Positions 51,054 to 59,976 of a DNA stretch of 64,000 nucleotides are shown in pieces. A program made the translations under genes and the position numbers. Numbering within the stretch: the stretch's first letter is position 1; every line of letters begins with the position of its first letter. This DNA is from Sphingomonadales bacterium (GTDB lineage Bacteria; Pseudomonadota; Alphaproteobacteria; Sphingomonadales; Sphingomonadaceae). Below the pieces are notes generated by a model that searched no databases, had not been told where the DNA came from, and was given only the letters and a program-made list of their open reading frames with translations. Where the stretch lies: contig JADJGU010000003.1 of NCBI GenBank assembly GCA_016707885.1, positions 248,001 through 312,000 of the forward strand, in the 5' to 3' direction.

Positions 51054-51791
51054 TCAACCAGCGGTAAACCCGCCATCTACCGGCAAAGCGACACCGTTTA
51101 TGAAGCTTGCTCGATCCGAACATAGCCACATTGCCGCTTCAGCGACTTCATCAGGTGTGGCCAAGCGCCCCATCGGTGACATCGACATGAGATGCGTGCG
51201 AAGTTCGGGGCTCAAGGCCATGGATCGTTCAGTCATGGGGGTCTGAACCGATGAAGGGCAAACTGCGTTCACGCGAATGCCGAGCTTGGCCCAGCGAATA
51301 GCTGCCGTTTTGGTCAAGCCGACAACGGCGTGCTTGCTTGCCGAGTAACCTGGTTGCCGGGTAGAGCCGACGATTCCGTTAGCCGATGCGTTGTTTACAA
51401 TACTGCCTTTGCCAGCTGCCAACATAAGTTTGGATTCAGCCGTCATACAGTACATGGTGCCATTGGCATTCACCGTCATAGAGCGATCGAAAGCCTCGAG
51501 TTCCCATTCCACATCAGCAGCTAAATTGATTCCAGCATTGTTAAATGCACAATCCAAGCGGTTGAACTCGCGTGCACACAAGTCGACCATCGCATCGACA
51601 CTTTCGATATCGGTAATGTCTACTTGAGTACTAACGATCCGCTGGCTTTGATCCGAAATTGCATGGGCCGTCGCTTCGGCTGCTTCGAGCGACAGGTCTG
51701 CAAGGATGAGACTGGCTCCTTCTTGTGCGAACAATGAGGCTGCAGCCCGGCCTATCTCGCCGCCTAATATCAACCCAACTGATGAGGCCAA
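51054..51791 (-). CDS. SDR family oxidoreductase with degenerate cofactor motif
   Basis: A 245-aa SDR with TTG start. NNAG (FNNAGINLAAD), a Ser region (IVNNASANG), YSASKHAVVGL (Tyr, Lys) and LPVDGGFTAG at the end are normal. The N-terminal dinucleotide loop reads VGLILGGEIGR where TGGGSGIGR is expected: about two residues shorter and lacking the Thr. It starts right at that strand. Likely an old gene losing function inside the island. Confidence 0.75.
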   Translation of the reverse strand: MASSVGLILGGEIGRAAASLFAQEGASLILADLSLEAAEATAHAISDQSQRIVSTQVDITDIESVDAMVDLCAREFNRLDCAFNNAGINLAADVEWELEAFDRSMTVNANGTMYCMTAESKLMLAAGKGSIVNNASANGIVGSTRQPGYSASKHAVVGLTKTAAIRWAKLGIRVNAVCPSSVQTPMTERSMALSPELRTHLMSMSPMGRLATPDEVAEAAMWLCSDRASFINGVALPVDGGFTAG

Positions 51792-51831
51792 TACTCCGTT
51801 AATTTACGCAGCCATCAGTGCCAAATGTTCT

Positions 51832-52190
51832 GACGACGGACAGATCATACTCGCACCCAAATTCGCTACTATCAGGAATTGAACAGGCATGTGCTTGGGC
51901 GAGCGCCACCTGCAATCATGCTTTTGCACAGCAACCGGATCAATGCCGCGACGCTCGACCGACTGCTTGCTGTATTTCGTTCCGAAGGCTTTGGGTTCAC
52001 CTCGCTCGCTCAGGCACAAGCCGATGCTGCATACCGAACCCCTCCTGTCTTTGCGACACGTTTCGGTCCGATGTGGGGCTACCGCTGGGCTCGGGAACGC
52101 CGTGTTCCCTTCGACGGTTCCAGAGAACAAGAGCCGCCAGCTTGGCTGCAAAGCTATGCGGAAACTGGTGTCGCAACCAAACGGCCTTAA
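51832..52190 (+). pseudogene. Polysaccharide deacetylase, 3' remnant
   Basis: About 119 codons in one frame resemble the C-terminal part of a polysaccharide deacetylase: IMLLHSNRINAATLDRLL, GFGFTSLAQAQADAAYRTP and FGPMWGYRWARERR. The catalytic N-terminal half is missing; a stop precedes the remnant. It is head-to-head with the degenerate SDR. Confidence 0.55.
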
Positions 52191-52759
52191 CACCGACGTC
52201 CGCTTTTAACGCTTCAGATCCCGATAGCAGACAGACAGCTCCCCGCAACTTGCAGACAGTCTAGGTTGTGATATTCTTTCGTTATGAAAGCACTTGAGAA
52301 GAAGCAACGCTTATTGGCGATGTTCGGCCCAAATCGCACTGTTGCGTCTATCGTTGTGCTGATTGAAGCGGTGCTTAAGCAACGTGGAGATGAAGGTTTT
52401 CAGCGAACGTGCGAAATCTCGGTCTGACTGTATTCGCTTCGTACGTCGTTTCGATCAATGATCCCGTTGCTGAAGCGACGCCCCGGTTTCCTGAATCATC
52501 GCGTGCCGGAAAATTTTCGGTTCCGAGCTTTTTACCCGCTACCCCCACTCGTGGGGTGACCCGATTTAGAGCTGGGATAATGGCATTTCGTCAGAACGGC
52601 GCAATATCTTGACTTATGCAAAGCTTCGTTACCAGCCGACGAGCAGTATCTTGCTCGGGCTCAGGCCCAATTATCATAATCAAGATGATTGCGGCTATTG
52701 TCCGAAATGATATAAAATTTCAGCGACCATCTACAAAGGCAAGCGCGAAGTTAATGATT
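52191..52759. other. Non-coding or decayed region left of rhaI
   Basis: Only a 47-codon ORF (52284-52427) is seen. A palindrome ACCCCCAC-t-CGTGGGGT lies at 52537-52556 and might be a factor-binding site or a hairpin in the 3' region of the rhaI transcript. The 14-mer GTCCGCTTTTAACG is at 52198-52211. Confidence 0.4.
52284..52427 (+). CDS. Small ORF, 47 aa
   Basis: ATG 52284 opens MKALEKKQRLLAMFGPNRTVASIVVLIE..., a helical, moderately basic peptide. No clear ribosome-binding site and no recognised family. It could be a gene fragment. Confidence 0.25.
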   Translation: MKALEKKQRLLAMFGPNRTVASIVVLIEAVLKQRGDEGFQRTCEISV

Positions 52760-54055
52760 CTAGACAATCCCTGCGCCCAATCCGACAGCTTTTCGTTCTT
52801 GCGCCTTGCGCACACGGTAGCCGCTTGCCCGATAAGCCGTCAGCACGTCAATAGCGCCGCCAGCTTCGACCCGCACCATTGCTAAAATCGGAGCAACGTC
52901 GACATTATAAGCGCGGCGCAGGGCCTGAAACGCCATCATCGTGTCATTGCCCTGCTGTGCGGCGTTTAGTGCTTCGCGGTCCACTAGGACCGCTTTGGCA
53001 TAACAACTCGCGATGGCCTCAGCCGAGGACATCATGCTCTCTATTGGATCGGTAACGTTGTGGGATTGGTCGATCATGTAAGCAGGGTTGAAACCATCCC
53101 GCGGGTTCAGCTCGGCCTCGATGAGTTCGTTGAACACAAGGAACAATTGGTGCGGATTGATGCTGCCGCTGTCGAGATCGTCATCGCCATATTTGCTGTC
53201 GTTGAAATGGAACCCGCCTAATTTACCGAAACGGTGGAGGCGCGCGACGATCTGCTCGATGTTGACGTTCGGTGCGTGGTGGCCGAGGTCGACGAGGCAT
53301 TTTGCCTTGGGTCCAAGCTCCTGCGCGGCAAGTATCGAACTCCCCCAATCGCTGATGACGGTAGAGTAGAACGCAGGCTCAAACATCTTATGCTCCAGCA
53401 ATATCCGCCAGTCTTCGGGTAGCGCCGCGTAGACTTGCGCCGCAGCTTCCAGATAGCGGTCGAGCGAACGGCCCAGATCCTGTTGCCCAGGAAAATTGGT
53501 ACCGTCGCCAACCCAGACGGTAAGGTCGGTCGAACCGATTTGCTGCCCGATCTCGATACATTCAATGTTATGTTCGATGGCCTGTTGGCGCGTGGCCTCC
53601 AAGGTCGAGGCGAGCGAGCCGGTGTTATAGCTATGTGCCTGTCCGGGCTGATCCTGAAAAGTGTTGGAATTGACCGCATCGAAGCCAAGGCCAAGACTTT
53701 CGGCCTCTTGTTTGAGAGCCGCATAATCGCTGACCTTATCCCACGGGAAATGTGGGCTAACGCGCGGGGTCAAGGTCGACAACTGGTTGACGACGGCGCA
53801 ATCCTCAAGCTTCTCGTGGATATTCGTCGGTTCGCCTGCGATCGGGAACTTTGCAAAACGCGTGCCGCCGCGTCCTGTACCCCAACTGGGCACCGCGACG
53901 GAGAACGCTGCGACCTTGTCCTTGATTGCGTCGATATCAATGCCAGCGCGAGAAAGCTTGCGGCCAAGGCTGCCATAATCGTCGGCAAGCGCATCCATTT
54001 GAGGTGCGTTCAGGGTCGCAATCTGATCGGCGGAAAGCGGCAGGTTGGTCGTCAT
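52760..54055 (-). CDS. rhaI: L-rhamnose isomerase (RhaI-type)
   Basis: A 431-aa TIM-barrel isomerase starting MTTNLPLSADQIATLNAPQMD. AVPSWGTGRGGTRFAKFPIAGEP, VWVGDGTNFPGQQDLGRSL, LLEHKMFEPAFYSTV, LVDLGHHAPNVNIEQIV and GGFHFNDSKYGDDDLD carry the metal ligands (Glu, Asp, His) of the class found in Alpha- and Gammaproteobacteria that is unrelated to E. coli RhaA. It converts L-rhamnose to L-rhamnulose. The start is 10 bases from the end of the aldolase gene on the same strand, so they form one operon. Confidence 0.93.
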   Translation of the reverse strand: MTTNLPLSADQIATLNAPQMDALADDYGSLGRKLSRAGIDIDAIKDKVAAFSVAVPSWGTGRGGTRFAKFPIAGEPTNIHEKLEDCAVVNQLSTLTPRVSPHFPWDKVSDYAALKQEAESLGLGFDAVNSNTFQDQPGQAHSYNTGSLASTLEATRQQAIEHNIECIEIGQQIGSTDLTVWVGDGTNFPGQQDLGRSLDRYLEAAAQVYAALPEDWRILLEHKMFEPAFYSTVISDWGSSILAAQELGPKAKCLVDLGHHAPNVNIEQIVARLHRFGKLGGFHFNDSKYGDDDLDSGSINPHQLFLVFNELIEAELNPRDGFNPAYMIDQSHNVTDPIESMMSSAEAIASCYAKAVLVDREALNAAQQGNDTMMAFQALRRAYNVDVAPILAMVRVEAGGAIDVLTAYRASGYRVRKAQERKAVGLGAGIV

Positions 54056-54065
54056 GTCTCTTTCC

Positions 54066-56189
54066 TTAGCGCACAAACGCGTGGGCATTGCCAGCGTCAA
54101 CGTTGATCATATTTCCAGTCGACTTGGCCGACATGTCCGAGGCGAGAAAATACACAGCTTCGGCAATGTCTTCCGGCAACACATCCCGTTTTAGCATTGA
54201 TCGGCTGCGGTAATGCTCTTCCAGTTCCGCACCGGCGTCGATTCCATGCGCGCCTGCGCGTTCCTTTCGCCAGTCGCCGTCCCAGATTTTGCTGCCCTTG
54301 ATAACTGCATCGGGATTGACCGTGTTGACGCGGATGCCAAATGGCGCCCCTTCGAGCGCGAGGCAGCGCGCCAAGTGAAGCGATGCTGCTTTGGCCGATG
54401 CATAAGCGCTCGCATTGGTTGCGGCCGCGATCCCGTTCTTGGAACCGATGAACACGATGGAAGCGCCGCCTTGATCTTTCATCGCCTTCATCAACGGAAA
54501 TGCTGAGCGTGCAGTTAGAAAATAACCCTCCGCCAGCACATCATAATTCTTTCGCCATAGTTCGACGGTGGTTTCCTCGATCGGTGCCGACGAAGCGATA
54601 CCGGCATTGGCGACCAAGATGTCCAACCCGCCAAATTCGCGCGCACATGAATCGAACGCGGCCCGAACCTGAGTCTCGTCGGTCACGTCGCACATGGCGG
54701 AGCGTATCATGTCTTTGCCAAACTGCTTGGCAAAGCCTGCACGCACATCTTCCAGAGCTATGGCATCGCGGTCCACGAGCATCACGCACGCGCCATCGGC
54801 CATCAGGCGTGCTGCGGTCGCGGCACCAATGCCACCTGCACCTCCGGTTACCAAAGCGACCTTGCCGACCAGCGGCTTGGGCGCTGGCATCCGCTGGAGC
54901 TTGGCTTGTTCGAGCAGCCAATATTCGATGTCGAACGCTTCCTGTTCGTCAAGGCCAATATAGTCGCCAATTGCCTCCGCCCCGCGCATCACGTTGATGG
55001 CATTGCCATAAAACTCGCCTGCCAGTCTTGCTGTGGTCTTGTCGGCGGCAAAGGTAATCCGCCCCACGCCGGGGATCAGCACAACTATCGGATTGGCATC
55101 GCGCATTGCAGGCGAATTGCTGCGTTTGCAGCGTTGGTAATATGCCGCATAGCGATCCCGGAACGCCGCGACTTCGGCTTCGAGATAGATCATGTCGTCG
55201 AGGCGCAGCGGGTCGAGTGTCAGCGGCGCGATCTTGGTTCGAAGGAAATGATCGGGGCAGGATGTGCCAATGGCCGCGAGCCGAGCAAAATCGGCAGAGC
55301 CGGTAAATTCCAACGCCTCTGCGTCGTCAGAATAATGTCCGACCTTACTGCGTGTCCCAGTCATCAGACCACGAAGCCTCGGCATCACCGCAGCTGCAAT
55401 CGCTGCCCGATCCAGTCGTGGTGCCACAATCTGGCCACCAAAGGCAGGTTTATCATCGAGAGCCCGGTTCAGGTAGCGCGCTGCATCAGCAATCAGCTCG
55501 ACGGTATGTTCGTAGCAAGACTTGGCGGTATCGGCCCAGCAGATTATGCCATGACCCGCCAGCATGACGCCCTCGACCTCCGGATGGGCGCGGACGTAAT
55601 CGCGCAGTTGAACGCCTAATGTGTAACCCGGCCGCTTCCATGGCAACCAGCCAATTCTGCCGCCCCAGATTTCCTCCGTCGCTGCTTCGCCACCGGATGA
55701 CGCCGCCAACGCAATAATCGTATCGGGGTGGACATGGTCGACATGCGCGAACGGCAGCAGCGAATGCAGCGGCGTGTCGATTGAGGCTGCGCGGGTATTC
55801 AGATTAAAGGTGCAGTGCGGCAAATAGCCGACCATTTTGTCGTCGTCATCCGGTCCGGAATAATGCGCTTCAAGTCCCAGCAACTTCGCTTGGTAAAGCG
55901 TGGAAAAGCCATCCAGCTTCATCGACCCGATATCACCGCCCGACCCCTTCACCCAGAGCACTTCGACCGCCTCGCCGGTTAGCGGATCGATTTCGGTCAG
56001 CTTGGCCGAGGTGTTGCCGCCGCCGAAATTTGTTACGGTGAGGTCGCTGCCCAGCAGGTTTGAACGATAGAGCAATAATTCGGCAGGCGTTTTGCCGGAT
56101 GCCTCGGCGTCGACCCACCTGCCTGTCGTAACGGCAAAGCACGTAGCGGATTTGGTGGCGATGGGCGATTGCGCGTTCATGATATCCAT
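54066..56189 (-). CDS. Bifunctional rhamnulose-1-phosphate aldolase / short-chain dehydrogenase
   Basis: About 707 aa. The N-terminal class II aldolase domain has FGGGNTSAKL, a metal site HVDHVHPDTIIAL and GHGIICWADTAK. From about residue 435 an SDR domain has VALVTGGAGGIGAATA, NAGIASSAPI and YASAKAASLHLARC. The aldolase part makes L-lactaldehyde and dihydroxyacetone phosphate; the fused dehydrogenase likely oxidises the lactaldehyde to L-lactate. Start at 56189 (MDIMNAQSPIAT). First gene of the minus-strand rhamnose operon, divergent from the kinase. Confidence 0.92.
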   Translation of the reverse strand: MDIMNAQSPIATKSATCFAVTTGRWVDAEASGKTPAELLLYRSNLLGSDLTVTNFGGGNTSAKLTEIDPLTGEAVEVLWVKGSGGDIGSMKLDGFSTLYQAKLLGLEAHYSGPDDDDKMVGYLPHCTFNLNTRAASIDTPLHSLLPFAHVDHVHPDTIIALAASSGGEAATEEIWGGRIGWLPWKRPGYTLGVQLRDYVRAHPEVEGVMLAGHGIICWADTAKSCYEHTVELIADAARYLNRALDDKPAFGGQIVAPRLDRAAIAAAVMPRLRGLMTGTRSKVGHYSDDAEALEFTGSADFARLAAIGTSCPDHFLRTKIAPLTLDPLRLDDMIYLEAEVAAFRDRYAAYYQRCKRSNSPAMRDANPIVVLIPGVGRITFAADKTTARLAGEFYGNAINVMRGAEAIGDYIGLDEQEAFDIEYWLLEQAKLQRMPAPKPLVGKVALVTGGAGGIGAATAARLMADGACVMLVDRDAIALEDVRAGFAKQFGKDMIRSAMCDVTDETQVRAAFDSCAREFGGLDILVANAGIASSAPIEETTVELWRKNYDVLAEGYFLTARSAFPLMKAMKDQGGASIVFIGSKNGIAAATNASAYASAKAASLHLARCLALEGAPFGIRVNTVNPDAVIKGSKIWDGDWRKERAGAHGIDAGAELEEHYRSRSMLKRDVLPEDIAEAVYFLASDMSAKSTGNMINVDAGNAHAFVR

Positions 56190-56233
56190 AGTTCGATTAG
56201 AAACAAGCCTTGCCAATAGCAGCCACTTGAGCT

Positions 56234-56244
56234 AATTTCAATCA
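56234..56244 (+). promoter_or_regulatory. Candidate DeoR operator between divergent rhamnose genes
   Basis: AATTTCAATCA lies in the intergenic region of the aldolase and kinase genes. Its exact reverse complement TGATTGAAATT is at 60808-60818, between the DeoR gene and the dipeptidase gene, and a near copy TGATTGAATT is at 59947-59956 upstream of the DeoR start. Confidence 0.45.
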
Positions 56245-56286
56245 CAAATAACTATAAGCAATCATATTTGGTCATCGGAGAGTCAC

Positions 56287-57672
56287 TTGCCTTCATCTGC
56301 CGCTATTTTGGTCCTTGATGTCGGCAAGACACTAAGCAAGCTCAGTCGTTGGTCCGCAAATGGCGTGTTGCTTGACAAGGTAATACGGCCCAATGCGCGC
56401 TATGAGGTGGACGGACTGGTTAGGCTCGATGCTGGAGGTATAGGCGCATGGGTCAGGGAAACTCTGCAAAACTATGCCTCCAAAGGTCCCGTTCGTGCGA
56501 TCATTCCAGTCGGACACGGCGCGGGCGTTGCAGCTATTCGGAATAGCGAACTAGCTTTTGCACCCTTGGACTATGAGCAACCGATTCCCGAAGCTGTGAT
56601 GACGGACTATCGGCTTAAACGTGATACCTTTGGAGATACCGGTTCACCTGCCCTGCCGCTTGGCCTGAATATCGGCAGCCAGTTACACTGGATCGAAACG
56701 GTCACACCCGGTGCATTGGATGGCGTTGCGCTCGTTCCATGGGCACAATATTGGAGCTGGTTTTTAAGTGGGGTCGCAACCTCCGAAGTGACCAGCCTGG
56801 GTTGCCATTCGGACCTGTGGAATCCAGCGGCGGGAGATTTTTCCGACCTCGCAAGGTCCCGTGGCTGGGCTAACAGATTTGCCCCGATGGCAAAGGCTGG
56901 CGATGTTGTCGGCAAACTGAAACCTGAATTCGGGTTTGGCGACACGGTAGACGTCCATTGCGGCATCCATGACAGCAACGCTGCCCTGCTTGCTGCGCGC
57001 GGCTTTGTTGAAATCGAGCAGGAGGAGGTGACAGTCTTTTCAACCGGCACTTGGTTCATCGGCATGCGCTGTCCAAAAGTGCCATTTGACTTGCGCAATT
57101 TGGCCGAAGCCCGCGACTGCCTTGTCAATGTTGATGCCCATGGCGCAGCGGTGCCATCGGCACGTTTCATGGGCGGGCGCGAGATTGAGGAAGTGATTTG
57201 CATCGATACTCGTCGTGTCGATATTGTTCCCGATCAGCCTGCACTTCTTGCCGCAGTCGCTGCGGTGCTAAAAGCTGGCTCGATGCTGCTGCCCACGCTG
57301 GTGCCGGATTGCGGTCCTTTCCCAAATGGCTGTGGCCATTGGGTTGCCGAGCCAGCGGACTGGGTCCAACGTCGTGCCGCAGCCTGCCTTTACGCTGCAC
57401 TGGTCGCCAATGTCTCCCTCGATTTGATTGGCGCGGAAAATATATTGCTAGTCGAAGGCCGCTTTTCTGAGGCAGAAGTGTTCGTTCGCGCACTCGCATC
57501 GCTGCGGCGCGGAACGCGGGTGTACACCTCAAATGCGCATAATGACGTGTCGCTCGGCGCGCTGCGACTGATCGATCCGTCGATCCGTCCCTCGGGCAAA
57601 CTCAAACGGGTCGAGCCGCTCACTGAAGATCTTACGAACTATGCCGCTCAATGGATAAGGCTTGCGGTATGA
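56287..57672 (+). CDS. FGGY-family carbohydrate kinase (rhamnulokinase-like)
   Basis: A 461-aa protein. TTG start with GGAG upstream. N-terminal ILVLDVGKTLSKLSRW is the phosphate-binding strand; GIHDSNAALLAARG and VTVFSTGTWFIGM are the ATPase-fold core of FGGY kinases; ILLVEGRFSEAEVF follows in the second domain. Context assigns L-rhamnulose phosphorylation. Its stop overlaps the lldD start. Confidence 0.88.
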   Translation: MPSSAAILVLDVGKTLSKLSRWSANGVLLDKVIRPNARYEVDGLVRLDAGGIGAWVRETLQNYASKGPVRAIIPVGHGAGVAAIRNSELAFAPLDYEQPIPEAVMTDYRLKRDTFGDTGSPALPLGLNIGSQLHWIETVTPGALDGVALVPWAQYWSWFLSGVATSEVTSLGCHSDLWNPAAGDFSDLARSRGWANRFAPMAKAGDVVGKLKPEFGFGDTVDVHCGIHDSNAALLAARGFVEIEQEEVTVFSTGTWFIGMRCPKVPFDLRNLAEARDCLVNVDAHGAAVPSARFMGGREIEEVICIDTRRVDIVPDQPALLAAVAAVLKAGSMLLPTLVPDCGPFPNGCGHWVAEPADWVQRRAAACLYAALVANVSLDLIGAENILLVEGRFSEAEVFVRALASLRRGTRVYTSNAHNDVSLGALRLIDPSIRPSGKLKRVEPLTEDLTNYAAQWIRLAV

Positions 57673-58829
57673 CCGCAGCTTCAATCATGGACTATCGTGA
57701 ACGCGCGCAACGTCGACTGCCACCCTTCCTGTTCGAATACATCGATGGTGGCTCCTACGCGGAGGTGACGCTCAGGCGAAATATCGCCGATCTGGAAAGG
57801 GTCGCTTTACGCCAGAGAGTGTTGCGCGACGTGTCATCAATCGACCTTTCCACAGAGTTGTTCGGGCAGAAGCTGGCGCTTCCACTGGCGTTAGCTCCGA
57901 TCGGACTAGCTGGGATGAACGCAAGGCGCGGTGAAGTGCAGGCTGCGCGCGCGGCGGAGGGTGCAGGCGTTCCGTTCATCCTGTCCACGGTTTCGGCTTG
58001 TCCGCTGGGTGAAGTGTGCGCCGCAACGCAAAAGCCCATCTGGTTCCAACTCTACATGATCCGTGACCGCGCCTTCATGCGTGATCTCCTTGCACAAGCC
58101 CTGGAAGCGAAATGTTCGGCGCTTGTCTTCACCGTCGACATGCCGGTACCGGGTAGCCGCTACCGCGACTATCGCACAGGCCTTGCCGGATCGTCGGGGA
58201 TGCCGGGCGCGATACGGCGGGCGTGGCAGGGCGCGATGCATCCGCACTGGGCGTGGGACGTCGGTATCATGGGTCGCCCGCACGCGCTGGGCAATGTTTC
58301 ACCGGTGCTGAACGGGCGGACCGGGATCGAGGATTTCTTCGCTTGGATGAGGAATAATTTCGATCCAGCGATCAGCGGGAAGGATATTGATTTCATCCGT
58401 TCCGAATGGAAGGGCCCCCTGATCATCAAGGGGCTGCTCGACCCTGAGGATGCGCGCGAAACGGTAAAGCTGGGCGCAGATGGTATAGTCGTATCTAACC
58501 ACGGCGGGCGGCAGCTTGATGGCGTGTTATCAACCGCCTGTGCGCTACCGCCTATTGCAGATGCCGTGGGCGATCAGATTACTGTGCTCGCCGATGGCGG
58601 CATCCGGTCGGGACTGGATGTGGTTCGGATGATGGCTTTAGGCGCCAAAGGCGTCCTTCTGGGCCGCGCATGGGCATATGCCCTTGGCGCGGCTGGGCAA
58701 GCCGGCGTCGCGCACATGCTACAACTGATCGAGGCGGAAATGCGCGTGGCAATGGCGCTGACAGGTACCACAGCAATTTCGCAGGTAAACCGGTCCAATC
58801 TGGCCGAATTCGGAGAAGAATGTTCATGA
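57669..58829 (+). CDS. lldD: FMN-dependent alpha-hydroxy-acid dehydrogenase (L-lactate dehydrogenase)
   Basis: A 386-aa enzyme from ATG 57669 (MTAASIMDYRERAQRRLP), overlapping the kinase stop by 4 bases. YIDGGSYAEVTLRRN, LPLALAPIGLAGM, FQLYMIRDRAF, IIKGLLDPEDA, VVSNHGGRQLDG (catalytic His, Arg) and LADGGIRSGLDVVRMMALGA are family motifs. It oxidises the L-lactate produced from rhamnose to pyruvate and feeds electrons to quinone or cytochrome. Confidence 0.93.
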   Translation: MTAASIMDYRERAQRRLPPFLFEYIDGGSYAEVTLRRNIADLERVALRQRVLRDVSSIDLSTELFGQKLALPLALAPIGLAGMNARRGEVQAARAAEGAGVPFILSTVSACPLGEVCAATQKPIWFQLYMIRDRAFMRDLLAQALEAKCSALVFTVDMPVPGSRYRDYRTGLAGSSGMPGAIRRAWQGAMHPHWAWDVGIMGRPHALGNVSPVLNGRTGIEDFFAWMRNNFDPAISGKDIDFIRSEWKGPLIIKGLLDPEDARETVKLGADGIVVSNHGGRQLDGVLSTACALPPIADAVGDQITVLADGGIRSGLDVVRMMALGAKGVLLGRAWAYALGAAGQAGVAHMLQLIEAEMRVAMALTGTTAISQVNRSNLAEFGEECS

Positions 58830-58939
58830 CGAAAGCGACGATGGTGAAGAATAACTGTCGCCATATGATATTGGTGAGGTTCGCTAACATTATCGGCGCT
58901 GACAGCGCCGTTGCAGGCTGGTTCGTGCATTTTGCATAG
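58826..58939 (+). CDS. Small ORF overlapping the lldD stop
   Basis: 37 codons (MTKATMVKNNCRHMILVRF...) starting on an ATGA overlap with lldD. GGCGCTGACAGCGCC inside it forms a hairpin (58894-58909) that could instead be an operon punctuation site. Weak case for a gene. Confidence 0.25.
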   Translation: MTKATMVKNNCRHMILVRFANIIGADSAVAGWFVHFA

Positions 58940-58947
58940 ATGAACCA

Positions 58948-59943
58948 ATGACTAAAAGACGACAGCATATTCCGTTATCGATGGTCCACCCGGAATTTCG
59001 GGCAATGTCGGGCCAGATCGAGGATTTCACACGCGATGCACCGCCGCTTACCAACGCCTCATTGTCGGAATTGCGTAATCGTGACCTTCCGTTTCGCCGT
59101 CCGCTCGTAGACGTGGTACCTGTCGAACAGCGCCTAATCAGTGACGAGGCGCAGGATCATCACACCTCAATTTATACCATCAATGCAAAGGCGGGGCAGA
59201 ACCGACCAGCAATTCTTCACATGCACGGCGGCGGCTTCGTTGCTGGGAAAGCGAGCGACGCATTGGGCATGTTGCAGCAACTGGCTTTGGATCTAGACAG
59301 TGTGATCGTGACGGTGGACTACCGACTGGCACCAGAAGCGCGTTGGAAGGATTCAATTGAGGATAATTATGCCGCACTTAAATGGCTTTATTCCAATGCG
59401 GAAGCGCTCGGCGTTGATGCTCGGCGAATTGCCGTCATGGGAGACAGTGCGGGTGGAGGCCACGCGGCGTTACTCGCGATCATGGCGCGTGACAGGGGCG
59501 AAGTTCCGCTGGTTCATCAATGTCTGATTTACCCCATGCTTGACGACCGATCGGGCTCAACCCGGCAATTGCCATATCATGTCGGCGGACTAATTTGGAC
59601 CGCCGATAACAACAGGTTTGGCTGGGAGGCCTTTCTGGGTCAAGTGCCAGGCACCGATAATGTGCCGAAACAGGCTGTTCCTGCGCGGCTTGACGATTTC
59701 TCAGATTTGCCCCCGGCTTTTATCGGGGTTGGTACACTCGACCTGTTTGTCGATGAGGGCATAAGCTACGCCCAGCGAATGAATCAGGCTGGGGTGACGG
59801 CGGAATTGATACTCGTTCCCGGCGTTTTTCATGGCTTTGATGTTATTGCACCGAATGCCGTCGTGAGCCAATGGTTCTACAGGGCAATGATTCAAGCATT
59901 CAAAAGAGCGTTCGGGATCACTAACGATATGATGCTTGATTGA
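58948..59943 (+). CDS. Alpha/beta hydrolase, HSL-type esterase
   Basis: A 331-aa protein. Oxyanion motif HMHGGGFVAGKA, nucleophile Ser in GDSAGGGHAALL, Asp in GVGTLDLFVDEG and His in VFHGFD: the hormone-sensitive-lipase family. No signal peptide, so cytoplasmic. Placed right after lldD, it may release rhamnose or its acyl group from an ester; that is inference from position. Confidence 0.9.
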   Translation: MTKRRQHIPLSMVHPEFRAMSGQIEDFTRDAPPLTNASLSELRNRDLPFRRPLVDVVPVEQRLISDEAQDHHTSIYTINAKAGQNRPAILHMHGGGFVAGKASDALGMLQQLALDLDSVIVTVDYRLAPEARWKDSIEDNYAALKWLYSNAEALGVDARRIAVMGDSAGGGHAALLAIMARDRGEVPLVHQCLIYPMLDDRSGSTRQLPYHVGGLIWTADNNRFGWEAFLGQVPGTDNVPKQAVPARLDDFSDLPPAFIGVGTLDLFVDEGISYAQRMNQAGVTAELILVPGVFHGFDVIAPNAVVSQWFYRAMIQAFKRAFGITNDMMLD

Positions 59944-59976
59944 TTTTGATTGAATTATCAGTCGTTCCAAGCCATT

